A stretch of 64,000 bases of DNA, from the NCBI RefSeq assembly GCF_014641075.1, contig NZ_BMHP01000005.1:215769-279768 (forward strand), written 5' to 3'. The DNA is from Paenibacillus nasutitermitis. GTDB taxonomy: Bacteria > Bacillota > Bacilli > Paenibacillales > Paenibacillaceae. The notes beneath the pieces were generated by a model. That model ran no database searches and was not told where the DNA came from. It was given only the letters and a program-made list of their open reading frames with translations. Of the stretch, positions 8,798-17,521 are shown in pieces. Each line of letters opens with the position of its first letter. Position 1 is the stretch's first letter. A program made the translations under genes and the position numbers.

Positions 8798-8906
8798 ATC
8801 TCGTACTTCATTGAATTTTCGTCCGCCAAGCCGTTCATTTGTAGAGAGCCGTTAACTGTAGCTATAGGATCGGCCTGACTTTATAGGATTTAGTCGCAGA
8901 CAGCTG

Positions 8907-10973
8907 TCACGCTCTGCGCGTAAAAGTCCGGAACATGATAAACAGGAAGTAAGGCGCTCCAAGCAGCGTGATCAATATTCCGGACGGGATTTCCTTGGGA
9001 GCCATCACTGTCCGGCCAACCGTATCCGCCAGCACAAGGAGCAGCGCCCCCAGCAGGCCGGAAAGCACGATTGAGCGCCTCGTGTTATGCCCAATCAGGA
9101 TACGGACAGCATGTGGCGCCATTAAGCCCAGGAAGCCGATCGTACCGACACAAGCGACGGCGCCCGCCGCCAGGAGCACGCCGACGGCCATGGCGGCCAA
9201 TCTCGTACCGCGAACCGGCAAGCCGAAGCCGACGGAGCTGTCATCTCCAAATCCGAGCAGGTCGAACCGCCGCCCCAGACTCCAGGCAATCGGAAGCAGC
9301 ACGAGCAGGAATAACGCGATGGTAATCACCTGATCCCAGTTGCGCCCGTAAGTCGTGCCGGTCAGCCAGATGAAGCCCGTGCTTCCCCAGAGCGAGCCGC
9401 GCACGATCAGCACCTGGATGCCTGCCGCACCGATTGCCGATACCGCAATGCCGAGCAGGATCAGAACGGATGGATTAAGCGCCTTGCGCCAAGCGAAAGC
9501 GAAGACGATCGCGGCGGATCCCACGGCACCGATGATTGCCGCGATGGGCAGCAGCGAGATCGGCAGCTGCGGCCAGGCAATGAGCACCGCAAGCGCTCCG
9601 AAGCCCGCACCCGAGGTGATGCCTATTATCGAGGCGTCGGCGAGCGGATTGCGGACCGTGCTTTGGATGAGCACGCCGCTGACCGCCAGGGCAATACCCG
9701 CTCCGGCCGATACCAAAGTCCGCGGCAGCCGCAAGTTAATAATGACCGAATAGCTCGCAGCGCTGTCAGAGCCGATAAGGCTTGCCCATAGCTGCCTGAT
9801 CGGTACCTGCGTCGCTCCCATTGTTAAACTTACCAAAATAAGCGCAATAACGAGCACGAGCAAAATGACGGCCAGCCGTGTATAACGGATCTTCATCGGT
9901 TGGCCCAGGACGCTCATGGAGACGCTGCCCGCCGAGCCGGATATCCCTTTCATTTTCCGCAGGACCAGCCAGATTAACCACGGCGCTCCGATGACGGCCA
10001 TGACCGCGCCGACGGGCACCTCCCCCATTCCGCTGCGCACCATACGGGCAAGAACATCTGCACCGGTAATGAGGACGGCCCCCCACAACGCAGTGGCCGG
10101 AATAAGCAAGCGGTGCGAACGCAGCCCGCTTAGACGGACAAGATGGGGAGCGACCAGACCCACGAATCCGATCGGACCCGCGACGCTGACGACGACGGCC
10201 GCCATAAGCACAGAAAGCGCCAAACCGAGAAACCGGGTAAGGTCGACCTTCTGCCCGAGCGACCTGGCCGTCGCTTCGTCCAGATTCAGTACGTCGAATT
10301 GCTTGCCGAACAGGAAAGCCAGAACGACCGCTCCCATCGTCCACGGCCAAGCATACTGCACCCCGCTCCAATCCAGCTGGTTAAGCGAGCCTGCGCCCCA
10401 TAAGAATAAAGATTGAGATTCATACGCATAGAAAATATGCAGCGCGTTCGTGAAGGACCCGAGCACGAGCGACACGATCATTCCCGATAGCGCTAGCCGG
10501 ATGGGACTTGACGCTTTGCCACCTGCCAAAATATAGGCTGCCATAGCGGCAGCCGTTCCTCCCAGAACAGCGATGAGGAAAGGCGACTGATGAAGGATGG
10601 CAGGAAAGAAAATCGTGCCCAGCACAACCATGAAATACGCGCCGCCGTTAATACCAAGCGTATCCGTGGCGGCCAGCGGGTTCTTGGTGATCGTCTGGAG
10701 CAGAGCTCCGGCAATTGCCAGCCCGGCACCGGTAAGAAGACCCAGTATCATGCGGGGCATCCGGATATCCCATACCAGATTGTGATCCATCAGGTCCTGC
10801 CGGTTCTGCAGGGAGGCGATGACCGTAGATACGGAAACCTTGGCCTCCCCGAAGCATAAACTCGCGAACATGAGAATCACGAGGGCTGCGATGCCGCCTC
10901 CGAATATCGCAATTATACTTTTACTGCTGGTCGTACTTGAAAATGGCTTATTCGTATCTATGGCCGTATTCAT
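8907..10973 (-). CDS. fhuB-like: Fused double FecCD siderophore permease
   Basis: A 688-residue inner-membrane permease made of two FecCD domains joined head to tail, as in E. coli FhuB; single-domain family members are about 330 residues. Each half shows the conserved set: LxLPRxxxAxxxGxxLAxxG-type motifs (IRMPRMILGLLTGAGLAIAG; LRLPRTLVSAGAGIALAVSG), the NPLAD/NPLAAT loop, and a late GxxGFxGLxxPH motif (VGLVAPHLVRL; LGLMAPHAVRI). About 18-20 membrane helices are predicted by eye. The start overlaps the stop of the binding-protein gene (ATGA), so the two form an operon. No ATPase gene is present; it presumably borrows one from elsewhere (YusV-like). Confidence 0.92.
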   Translation of the reverse strand: MNTAIDTNKPFSSTTSSKSIIAIFGGGIAALVILMFASLCFGEAKVSVSTVIASLQNRQDLMDHNLVWDIRMPRMILGLLTGAGLAIAGALLQTITKNPLAATDTLGINGGAYFMVVLGTIFFPAILHQSPFLIAVLGGTAAAMAAYILAGGKASSPIRLALSGMIVSLVLGSFTNALHIFYAYESQSLFLWGAGSLNQLDWSGVQYAWPWTMGAVVLAFLFGKQFDVLNLDEATARSLGQKVDLTRFLGLALSVLMAAVVVSVAGPIGFVGLVAPHLVRLSGLRSHRLLIPATALWGAVLITGADVLARMVRSGMGEVPVGAVMAVIGAPWLIWLVLRKMKGISGSAGSVSMSVLGQPMKIRYTRLAVILLVLVIALILVSLTMGATQVPIRQLWASLIGSDSAASYSVIINLRLPRTLVSAGAGIALAVSGVLIQSTVRNPLADASIIGITSGAGFGALAVLIAWPQLPISLLPIAAIIGAVGSAAIVFAFAWRKALNPSVLILLGIAVSAIGAAGIQVLIVRGSLWGSTGFIWLTGTTYGRNWDQVITIALFLLVLLPIAWSLGRRFDLLGFGDDSSVGFGLPVRGTRLAAMAVGVLLAAGAVACVGTIGFLGLMAPHAVRILIGHNTRRSIVLSGLLGALLLVLADTVGRTVMAPKEIPSGILITLLGAPYFLFIMFRTFTRRA

Positions 10974-12010
10974 TTGGTCAAAACTTCGACGATGCGTTCC
11001 ACGAGAACCTTCGAAGAGGTCGGGCCACCGAACGTCCAGGTGCTTCCGTCCAAAGCATAGGTGCGATTTTCTTTAACAAAGTTAAGACCTTTCCATATCG
11101 AATTGTCCTTCAACGCGTTGGCGAAGACATCGTCCTTCTTTTCCACGATATAGATGAAGTTGGTGCCCTCTACCGCGGGAAGAGCCTCGATGGTCGAGTC
11201 TGTGTAGCCGTATTTCATGAACTTGTCTGATTTCCACTCATTTACAAGACCGATACGGTCCAACGTCTGGGAGACGACGGACGAATCCGTGAACAATCTC
11301 AATAACGCATTGTTCTGCGAGGTAAACGCCTGGGTCAGGACATACTTGAAATTTTCTTTGCCCGCTGCGGCCAGCTTAGCTTTGACATCTGCATAGTATT
11401 GGTCCAGGTCGGCCAGGTACTTGTCGGCTTCGGCTTCCTTGCCTACTGCAGTCGCAATGGTATTAAAGATGTCGATGGTTCTCGTGTATTGGTCAATGTC
11501 ATCCGGATACGGATCGAATTCGATGGTCGGCGCAATGGCATTCAGTTGGTCGTAGATAGCTGCGTTGTTGTCGGTGTTGGAAATGATGAGATCCGGCTTC
11601 AATGAAGCGATTGTCTCCATGCTCGGCTCCCAGCGCAATCCTACGTCGGTTACGTCGCCAGCCAGCGGAACTTCGGGAGTCACCCAAATGGCGAACTCCT
11701 TGTTGTCTGCGTTCCCAACCGGCTGCAAACCCAGCGCGAGCAGATCCTCGGTGAAAATCCATTCGAGCACGACGACGCGCTGCGCCGGCTTGTCTAATGT
11801 CGTTTCGCCTTTGGCATGCTTAATGACGATCGGGCTGGAAGCTTCCGGTGCCGGCGATTCGCCAGATGCGCCCGTGTTGGCTTCTGTTGAAGGGCTTGCA
11901 GGACTTGCGTTGTTCGATGCCCCGGCTTCGTTCTTATTATTGGTGCCGCATCCTGCGACGATAAAGGCCATAACTATAGATACCGCCATAATGCTTAGCA
12001 ATTTTTTCAT
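10970..12010 (-). CDS. Iron-siderophore substrate-binding lipoprotein
   Basis: Periplasmic-binding-protein family 8 (FhuD/FecB-like). It starts at MKKLLSIM with a lipoprotein signal ending at the lipobox VAGCG, then a Ser/Ala/Glu-rich linker. The mature part has the two-lobe layout with QRVVVLEWIFTEDLLALG near the start, DLIISN in the hinge area and a C-terminal VLVERIVEVLTK helix. The ORF extends upstream to 12172, but the signal peptide and the GGAGG at a 12-nt distance set the start at 12010. Two Fur-box-like sites at 12214-12262 predict iron repression. Confidence 0.9.
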   Translation of the reverse strand: MKKLLSIMAVSIVMAFIVAGCGTNNKNEAGASNNASPASPSTEANTGASGESPAPEASSPIVIKHAKGETTLDKPAQRVVVLEWIFTEDLLALGLQPVGNADNKEFAIWVTPEVPLAGDVTDVGLRWEPSMETIASLKPDLIISNTDNNAAIYDQLNAIAPTIEFDPYPDDIDQYTRTIDIFNTIATAVGKEAEADKYLADLDQYYADVKAKLAAAGKENFKYVLTQAFTSQNNALLRLFTDSSVVSQTLDRIGLVNEWKSDKFMKYGYTDSTIEALPAVEGTNFIYIVEKKDDVFANALKDNSIWKGLNFVKENRTYALDGSTWTFGGPTSSKVLVERIVEVLTK

Positions 12011-12213
12011 GATATGTAGTTGCCTCCAGATAAATGTTTTTATTAGGCTTTGGCCGGGACTTCTGCCCGGGCATAGACGTAGCTTAGACCTAGGCTGCCG
12101 CTTCTTCCGTCGGCTGGTGGTGAATACGCTTACCGTCCGAATAAACGCCACCTTGCACCGGGATGAGAACACGAGTCTTTATTTTAACCGCGACATCGAC
12201 AACCACCCTTCGC

Positions 12214-12262
12214 TGAAAATGATTCTCATTTAAATCTCACGACTCAATGATAATGGTTCTCA
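12214..12262 (-). promoter_or_regulatory. Two Fur-box-like sites
   Basis: TGAAAATGATTCTCA (12214-12228) and TGATAATGGTTCTCA (12248-12262) each differ from the 7-1-7 Fur consensus TGATAATnATTATCA at two positions. They lie about 200 bp upstream of the siderophore-binding lipoprotein, fitting iron-dependent repression by Fur. Confidence 0.7.
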
Positions 12263-12392
12263 GCTGTGATGTCAATGAAAAAAAGATGAGCTAAAAGGCT
12301 TCGACAGAGAGCGTTTCGAGCTTCTTCTCCAAGCATCGTCCTCCGACTAGCTCATGACCTTGATATAAGATGAAATCAATTATATCGTCATC

Positions 12393-12422
12393 TTTACAAT
12401 AGTGTGTGACACACAGTATAAT
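12393..12422 (+). promoter_or_regulatory. Sigma-A promoter with a palindrome in the spacer, for the PadR gene
   Basis: TTTACA (12393-12398), an 18-nt spacer, TATAAT (12417-12422). The spacer holds a perfect 6-1-6 palindrome, GTGTGT-G-ACACAC (12402-12414). A repressor there would block RNA polymerase. The PadR product encoded 20 nt downstream is the obvious candidate. Confidence 0.75.
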
Positions 12423-12441
12423 AACTCCAGGAGCTGATCAT

Positions 12442-12804
12442 ATGGCGGATGTAAATGAAACGATAATGGGGTTATTGAGCGAGCTGCGGCGAGGCACGAT
12501 TGTCATTAGCGTGCTCAGTCAATTATCCGAACCGCGGTATGGCTATTCCCTTGTGCCCTTGTTGCAGGAAAAGGGAATCCCTGTTGATCCAGGCACCTTG
12601 TACCCCTTGCTTCGCAGGCTGGAGAAACAGGAGCTGTTGGAGAGCAGATGGGATACGAATGATTCGCGCCCCCGTAAATACTATTTGCTCAGCCCGCTCG
12701 GGAAGGAAGTATATGCGGGACTGTCCCAAGAGTGGCGCAAGCTAGTCGCCAGCATGGAAGGTATTTTGACCGAAAATGGAGGAGAGCAGCATGGAAGTCA
12801 TTGA
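12442..12804 (+). CDS. PadR-family transcriptional regulator
   Basis: Winged-helix repressor of about 120 residues. RRGTIVISVLSQ, YGYSLVPLL and DPGTLYPLLRRLEKQELLES are the classic PadR helix-turn-helix and wing, followed by RKYYLLSPLGKE. AGGAG at 12429-12433 sits 8 nt before the ATG, so the longer ORF beginning at 12406 is not used (it would start inside the promoter). It overlaps the next gene, a HAAS-domain membrane protein, a pairing common in Bacillota where PadR regulates its own operon. Confidence 0.92.
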   Translation: MADVNETIMGLLSELRRGTIVISVLSQLSEPRYGYSLVPLLQEKGIPVDPGTLYPLLRRLEKQELLESRWDTNDSRPRKYYLLSPLGKEVYAGLSQEWRKLVASMEGILTENGGEQHGSH

Positions 12805-13837
12805 CCGTTATATTTATGCGGTGACGCAGCGTCTGCCTAAGCAGCAAAGAGAGGATATTAAACAGGAACTGCAAAGCCTGATTGAAGATATGCTGGAGGA
12901 GCGCATACCAGATGGTCCAATTGCGAAAGAAGATGTCGAACGTGTGCTGCTTGAGCTGGGCCATCCGAATGAGCTGGCCGCAAAGTATCGCGGGTACGAG
13001 CGTTACTTGATCGGTCCGATGTTGTTCGATGCTTACTTGACTATATTAAAGATTGTGATGGCCTCTATCGCCATAGGATTAACCGCCGTTTGGGCCATCG
13101 AGACCTTCGTTTCCCATTCGGGGATACTGGACCCGATTGCAAACTACCTGACCTCTCTCGTTTCGGCCGCTGCACAAGGGTTCGTTTGGGTCACCGTTAT
13201 TTTTGCTTGGATCGAGCGTAGGCAGCGGCTAAATGTCGCCGGCAACGACAGCAGGAATAAAGCGTGGAAGCCCTCCGATTTGCCGCCGATTCCGGATGCG
13301 AAGACGCAAATCAAAAGGAGCGGACCGATCTCAAGCATCTTTTTTACCATTGTGGTCTTGGTGATTTGTCTCTATTCGACCGATCTGCTCGGGGTTTGGA
13401 GGCTCCACGACGGCACGCTCACGGTCGTTTCATTCCTGAACAACGATGTATTCCGGCACTATTGGCCGCTTCTGTGGATGGTAGCCGCCTTCTCCATTTT
13501 GAGGGAAATCGTACGAATTATTGTGCAGCAAAGATCAGGCAAATTGCTGGTTTTCCATATCGTGGTGACCCTTATTATAACGGTGCTGATGTGTACCCTG
13601 TTTGCGGATAATGCGCTGTTGAATCCCGATTTCATCCAGGATTTGATCGCCTTGAGCCATTTATCCCCTGAAGGAAAGGACTTCGATACCCTGGTGTCGT
13701 TGTGGCCCAAGGTGAACGAATGGCTCGTAAATGCCACCATAGTGCTTGCATTGCTCGATATTATAACCGAATCCTATGCCTGGTACCGGACCAAATCAGC
13801 CCCCGCTCCAATCACAAAACAAAAGCCGCTTGTATAG
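12791..13837 (+). CDS. HAAS-domain membrane protein
   Basis: About 348 residues. The N-terminal 75 residues (RYIYAVTQRLPKQQREDIKQEL, then VERVLLELGHPNELAAKY) form the HAAS/DUF1700 helical domain found next to PadR genes. The rest has about six hydrophobic segments (for example VMASIAIGLTAVWAIE, GFVWVTVIFAWI, LLVFHIVVTLIITVLM), so it is an integral membrane protein with the HAAS domain probably cytoplasmic. GGAGGAG just upstream fixes the ATG at 12791 and overlaps the end of padR, implying translational coupling. Inference: a membrane sensor or effector controlled by PadR. Confidence 0.8.
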   Translation: MEVIDRYIYAVTQRLPKQQREDIKQELQSLIEDMLEERIPDGPIAKEDVERVLLELGHPNELAAKYRGYERYLIGPMLFDAYLTILKIVMASIAIGLTAVWAIETFVSHSGILDPIANYLTSLVSAAAQGFVWVTVIFAWIERRQRLNVAGNDSRNKAWKPSDLPPIPDAKTQIKRSGPISSIFFTIVVLVICLYSTDLLGVWRLHDGTLTVVSFLNNDVFRHYWPLLWMVAAFSILREIVRIIVQQRSGKLLVFHIVVTLIITVLMCTLFADNALLNPDFIQDLIALSHLSPEGKDFDTLVSLWPKVNEWLVNATIVLALLDIITESYAWYRTKSAPAPITKQKPLV

Positions 13838-13846
13838 CGGCTTTTT
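13821..13846 (+). terminator. Rho-independent terminator of the PadR-HAAS operon
   Basis: AAAAGCCGC / GCGGCTTTTT stem with a 7-nt loop; the TAG stop codon of the membrane-protein gene lies inside the loop region. A T-run follows directly. Confidence 0.85.
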
Positions 13847-13898
13847 CCGGCAGGTTGCGGAAAAAGTTCCGCAGTGCGCTTACTCATTAATTCGCACC

Positions 13899-13920
13899 AC
13901 TTGTGACACGGTTCCCCGCG
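13899..13920 (+). repeat. Dispersed intergenic repeat, copy 1
   Basis: ACTTGTGACACGGTTCCCCGCG. Shares the core ACTTrTGAyACGGTTC with copies near 15269, 58457 and 59790. It flanks the left side of the TetR/DUF2798 cassette. Confidence 0.6.
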
Positions 13921-13974
13921 TGGGCTGAAATGGCAGCTTTTCGGGTACCTTCCGATCCCCCTTATTATGGCATC

Positions 13975-14472
13975 TTATGCGTACTCGACTTTTTTATCTT
14001 GAGAAGCATGCAGCTTCACCATCGCGAATCGTGCAATTGGTTGGATTACCAAGCTCTCAGCGGCAAGTACAATCATGAAATTTCTTGGCCAGTTCGTTAC
14101 CCAGTTACGAAAGATTTCAGAACTAAACCCATTTCCTACAGCATTACCAATAAGCGTCATGCAGGCTGACATACCTATGACAGTGAATAAGATGCGGAAC
14201 ATCATTTTGGCATTAAAGCTGTCCGTTGGTTGTGTAAACTTTCCTGCTAATTTTTCAGCAATTCGACCAATAAGAACCGATTCAAGTATCATGGCAATAA
14301 CCAGCATGATCGGAAACGTCTTAAGGATTGTTATCGCAACGTCTCCATTGAAGTCCTTGACAGCTAGAGTGGTATTTAATGAAGTCATAAACAGAGCTGT
14401 CAGTGAACAGATGATTACACCGTACAACGCGCCCTCCTTACCGTTTCTTGGCAATCTTGTTTCTTGATTCAA
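13975..14472 (-). CDS. DUF2798-type membrane protein (two repeats)
   Basis: 165 residues with four hydrophobic segments in two similar halves. Each half has a first helix (LYGVIICSLTALFMTSLN; FRILFTVIGMSACMTL) and a second helix following an F-x-x-W or W-P motif (FPIMLVIAMILESVLIG; NWVTNWPRNFMIVLAAESLVIQPIAR), the DUF2798 pattern. It starts at TTG (14470-14472) after AGAGGAAG. It lies 74 nt downstream of a TetR gene on the same strand and is the probable regulated target. Function unknown; small multi-pass proteins of this type are often annotated as possible transporters without proof. Confidence 0.75.
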   Translation of the reverse strand: MNQETRLPRNGKEGALYGVIICSLTALFMTSLNTTLAVKDFNGDVAITILKTFPIMLVIAMILESVLIGRIAEKLAGKFTQPTDSFNAKMMFRILFTVIGMSACMTLIGNAVGNGFSSEIFRNWVTNWPRNFMIVLAAESLVIQPIARFAMVKLHASQDKKVEYA

Positions 14473-14546
14473 TTTTTTCTTCCTCTCAGAATAATGATTT
14501 CAGACCTTAGCCATTTCGCTTCATACAGGGGCAAATGCAGCGACGA

Positions 14547-15101
14547 TTATACAAATAAATTCGGTAATCGTTTAGCGATCGTTTTTAAAGGATCTGTTGA
14601 TTTTTGCGTTAAACAAAGCATCATTGCACCTTCAATCGAAGCCGTTAACATCAATGCAATTTCCGAAGCTGATTCATTCGTGAACCCTTCCGCTACAAGT
14701 TTCGCAGAGTAAATGTGCTGGATGTTTTCGTATAGTGCACTGCATGCATTGCGGACAGGTTCACTCACCGTGGCCATTTCACTGACAATACTGCTAAATG
14801 TATAGCCAGTAATGGTGTCCTCTGTCTCTAAGTTGTGAATTAACTTATGAAGTATAGCTTGTACCGCTTCCTTAGTGGATCGATGCCCCCTGAAAATAGT
14901 TTCGATATCCGTCGTAATGGCTACTTTCAGGTCGTGTAAACAAGCAATTAAGAGTTCTTCTTTGCCATTTGGGAAATGATGGTATATCGCTCCTTTTGAA
15001 ACGTTACAGGCTTTTAAGATTTCATTGAGCCCTACTGTTTTATAACCCTTTTGCTGAAAAAGCATTGTAGCCGTATCAATCATTAGCGACTTTGTATCCA
15101 A
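14547..15101 (-). CDS. TetR-family regulator (LmrA/QdoR-like)
   Basis: 184 residues. The N-terminal DNA-binding domain reads ATMLFQQKGYKTVGLNEIL, then CNVSKGAIYHHFPNGKEEL, the TetR helix-turn-helix. The C-terminal ligand domain contains ALMLTASIEGAMMLCLTQKS, seen in the YxaF/LmrA group. It starts at a TTG (15099-15101) 11 nt after AGGAGG. The upstream region has a promoter and a GATACC/GGTCTG dyad, so autoregulation of this TetR-DUF2798 pair is likely. The ligand is unknown. Confidence 0.88.
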   Translation of the reverse strand: MDTKSLMIDTATMLFQQKGYKTVGLNEILKACNVSKGAIYHHFPNGKEELLIACLHDLKVAITTDIETIFRGHRSTKEAVQAILHKLIHNLETEDTITGYTFSSIVSEMATVSEPVRNACSALYENIQHIYSAKLVAEGFTNESASEIALMLTASIEGAMMLCLTQKSTDPLKTIAKRLPNLFV

Positions 15102-15120
15102 ATTTAATGTTTCCTCCTAA

Positions 15121-15173
15121 GATACCGACTGGTCTGTTTTTGATTATAACAAATTTTCCACCCCTAATGTAAA
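15121..15173 (-). promoter_or_regulatory. Promoter and LmrA/QdoR-type operator for the TetR gene
   Basis: On the minus strand: TTTACA (15168-15173), 19-nt spacer, TATAAT (15143-15148), then CAGACCAGTCGGTATC (15121-15136) at the expected transcription start. The AGACC/GGTaT dyad resembles the AGACC-n-GGTCT operators of the B. subtilis LmrA/QdoR family. Confidence 0.6.
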
Positions 15174-15268
15174 TGTTTTTTGGATCCCATTTTTTTCACT
15201 CGTCATCTTTACAACACAAGTGCCGCCTAACCCTTTATTAAAGACATCTATATTATGTCATTATCCCT

Positions 15269-15310
15269 ACTTATGATACGGTTCCCAGCGCTGTCTGCAA
15301 CGTCAAGTTT
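15269..15310 (+). repeat. Dispersed intergenic repeat, copy 2
   Basis: Begins ACTTATGATACGGTTCCC and continues to CAACGTCAAGTTT. The first half matches copies 1 and 4; the second half (GCGCTGTCTGCAACG, then CAAGTTT) matches copy 3. It flanks the right side of the TetR/DUF2798 cassette. Confidence 0.65.
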
Positions 15311-15352
15311 CAAGGCCATCCATTTGCCGGACAGCCCGTTCTGTCTTGAAAT

Positions 15353-15556
15353 CTAATCTTTGCCTGTCAATAGTCGTCTTCCGAGCTGCAGTCTCGCTTC
15401 AAGCTCGATCCTTTGTTTGCAGTCTTCACAGCAATGCATTCCTTTACGATTTCGTTTCACGCGGTCGTAAGCTTGAGTTCCCTCGAAGACATCAAACATT
15501 CTTCTGCAGCTATAACAGGTCGATTGCAAACGAAATCCGTTGAACTGGCCCTCCAC
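15353..15556 (-). CDS. Small YlaI/DUF2197-like zinc-ribbon protein
   Basis: 67 residues with two CxxC pairs (CYSC and CEDC) and a basic, helical C-terminus (RIELEARLQLGRRL), the layout of the YlaI (DUF2197) family of Bacillales. It probably binds one zinc ion. The start is a GTG (15554-15556) with GGGAGGG six nt upstream. The promoter region of the divergent TetR gene lies immediately upstream. Function of the family is unknown. Confidence 0.65.
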   Translation of the reverse strand: MEGQFNGFRLQSTCYSCRRMFDVFEGTQAYDRVKRNRKGMHCCEDCKQRIELEARLQLGRRLLTGKD

Positions 15557-15595
15557 CTAAATCCCTCCCGTCCATCACAACAAGGTCCGGCACTA

Positions 15596-15674
15596 TTGAC
15601 GTGGTAACCGCGACGCGCTATAACTGAATAATATCTAAATCGCACACTGTGTTATTTATTTTAATGCAGTGTGC
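15596..15674 (+). promoter_or_regulatory. Promoter with inverted-repeat operator for the TetR gene at 15699
   Basis: TTGACG (15596-15601), 17-nt spacer, TATAAC (15619-15624). Downstream, GCACACTG (15642-15649) and CAGTGTGC (15667-15674) are perfect reverse complements 17 nt apart. The dyad lies between the promoter and the coding start, an autoregulatory position. Confidence 0.7.
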
Positions 15675-15698
15675 TAAATAAAACAAGAGGTGTGAGCC

Positions 15699-16304
15699 TT
15701 GCCGAAAATTGTGGACCACGAACAAAAAAGAAAGCTCATCGCCGAATCGGCATGGAGCATTATTGAAGCAAAGGGGATCGAGCACGCGTCAATCCGCGCC
15801 GTCGCCGCTGCGGCCGGGTTATCACCCGGCGCCTTGCGGCATTATTTTTCAACGCAGGACGAGCTGCTGCTATTTATCGTGGATTATTATTTGACGAGAG
15901 GAGTCGACCGAGCAGAGGGGCTGGAGATAAGTCGTATTCCGATGAAGGCCGCGAAGGAAGTGATTTTAGAGTTACTCCCTATGGACACGGAAAAACGAAC
16001 TGCAGTCGGCGTCTGGTGGGTGTTCGCCATCCGCTCCCTCACAAGTTCGGCATTACAGATTAAAAAAGACGAGCTCACGGACGGACTTCACTACCTGACT
16101 AAATCCGTCCTCGATCTTCTGACTGGGGCGAAGCTTCTTCCCTCGTCGATAGACATCGAACTCGAAACGCTTAGACTGGCCGCAGTCGTCGAAGGCTTGA
16201 CGATCCTCGCATTGCTTCGCCCGGAGATCTATGCACCAGAGACCGTGGAGCGAATCGTCGCCTGTCATCTCCGGGAGCTTTGCATGCGCGCCATGAATGA
16301 ATAA
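15699..16304 (+). CDS. TetR-family regulator (BetI-like)
   Basis: 201 residues. The N-terminal domain contains AESAWSIIEAKGIEHASIRAVA and LSPGALRHYFSTQDELL, typical of TetR proteins in the BetI/TetR_C_6 group. The C-terminal part (GLTILALLRPEIYAPETVERIV) matches the usual ligand-domain ending. TTG start at 15699 after AAGAGGTGTGA. The strong dyad just upstream implies it represses itself. No target gene is adjacent on the same strand; the convergent AraC gene follows. Confidence 0.85.
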   Translation: MPKIVDHEQKRKLIAESAWSIIEAKGIEHASIRAVAAAAGLSPGALRHYFSTQDELLLFIVDYYLTRGVDRAEGLEISRIPMKAAKEVILELLPMDTEKRTAVGVWWVFAIRSLTSSALQIKKDELTDGLHYLTKSVLDLLTGAKLLPSSIDIELETLRLAAVVEGLTILALLRPEIYAPETVERIVACHLRELCMRAMNE

Positions 16305-16404
16305 AACGGGAAGAGACAAGCCATGCATCGGCCGATTAGTGTGACTTCTTGCGGGTCATATTTCAATACTTCCTCTCTCGACCAGCTCTCTGCGCATCAG
16401 ATAT

Positions 16405-17328
16405 CTAAGAGGACGCCTTCCTGGTTTGCAGTTCATTACGGAAACGCCGGATGTCCCTGACCGGAGGATGGCCATACATACGCGCGTATTCGCGACTAAA
16501 ATGCGAGGGGCTTTCATAGCCGACCTGGAACGCCGCATCAGCCGCTTCTATTGCTGTTGAATAGAGCAAACGGCGCGCCTCCTGAAGCCTGAGCTGCTTC
16601 TGATATTGGACCGGGCTCAATGCCGTTACTTCCTTGAAGTAATAATACAAGGACGAGGCGCTCATACCGGCCTCCACGGCTAATTCTTCAATGGGCAAGG
16701 GCATCGCGAAATCGCGGTTCATCCGCTTGATCACCTTCGCGATACGCTGCGCATGGCTGCCTATCAAAGCAAACTCTTTGAGGGCGGCGCCCTGTTCATC
16801 CTGAAGAACCCGGTAAATAATCTCTCGTATCGCATACGGCGCAAGTACCGGAATGTCGCTTGGTGTATCTAACAGCCGGACAAGCCGCAATAAGGCATCA
16901 TGCAGCGTATCGCTCATATCGTTTATGTACAGTCCGCGCCGCCCGGATTCGGGCTTGGGCCTCTCGACTGTAACGGATGCCTGGATAACCTCAAGAATTT
17001 GGTCCATGTCAAATTGCAACTGAAGGCTTAAATACGGCGTTTCCGGTTCAGCCTCCAGGACCTGTCCGGTAATCGGCAAATGTACGGAAGCCACCAAATA
17101 GCCGTTTGGATCATACCGGTAACTCTCTTGCCCCAGCATGACGAGCTTCGAGCCCTGGACCACAACGCACAGAGAGGGCTCATAGACCGAATAGACCGGC
17201 TCGGATGCCAGGGACGAACGAATGAAACGCAAGGCGGGAATCAACGTCTCCTGTGTGCCGTCTTGTTTTGCGAACCGCTCGACCACTTGCGCTAAATCTT
17301 CTTTCCGCTTCACGGACCTTTCATCCAT
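16405..17328 (-). CDS. AraC-family regulator with AraC_N sensing domain
   Basis: 307 residues. The N-terminal part (EPSLCVVVQGSKLVMLG, then YLVASVHLPITGQV) is the AraC_N cupin-like domain. The C-terminal part holds two helix-turn-helices (LPIEELAVEAGMSASSLYYYFKE and AADAAFQVGYESPSHFSREY). GGGGAGG sits 8 nt before the ATG. It is transcribed away from the Atu4866-like/SDR pair, a common arrangement in which this AraC type activates a reductase. Confidence 0.9.
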   Translation of the reverse strand: MDERSVKRKEDLAQVVERFAKQDGTQETLIPALRFIRSSLASEPVYSVYEPSLCVVVQGSKLVMLGQESYRYDPNGYLVASVHLPITGQVLEAEPETPYLSLQLQFDMDQILEVIQASVTVERPKPESGRRGLYINDMSDTLHDALLRLVRLLDTPSDIPVLAPYAIREIIYRVLQDEQGAALKEFALIGSHAQRIAKVIKRMNRDFAMPLPIEELAVEAGMSASSLYYYFKEVTALSPVQYQKQLRLQEARRLLYSTAIEAADAAFQVGYESPSHFSREYARMYGHPPVRDIRRFRNELQTRKASS

Positions 17329-17521
17329 TTGATCGCCTCCCCTTTATTCGATTAACCCACTCAACTTTATACTATTTTGGAGAATTAGGCAATTACAGCG
17401 AACCATCCGGCTACCGCCCCGCTTTCGATTCGGTTCATAATGGAGTTGTGGCTATGTGCTCCAATTGGAGGTTATGGCATTGCGTGCCAGCCACCATTCA
17501 AACGTGGAAGGAGAGAGTGAA

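Noticed and set aside
8968..10416. Plus-strand ORFs opposite the FecCD permease
   Set aside because: GC-rich third-position shadow; the minus frame carries all permease motifs and couples to the lipoprotein gene.
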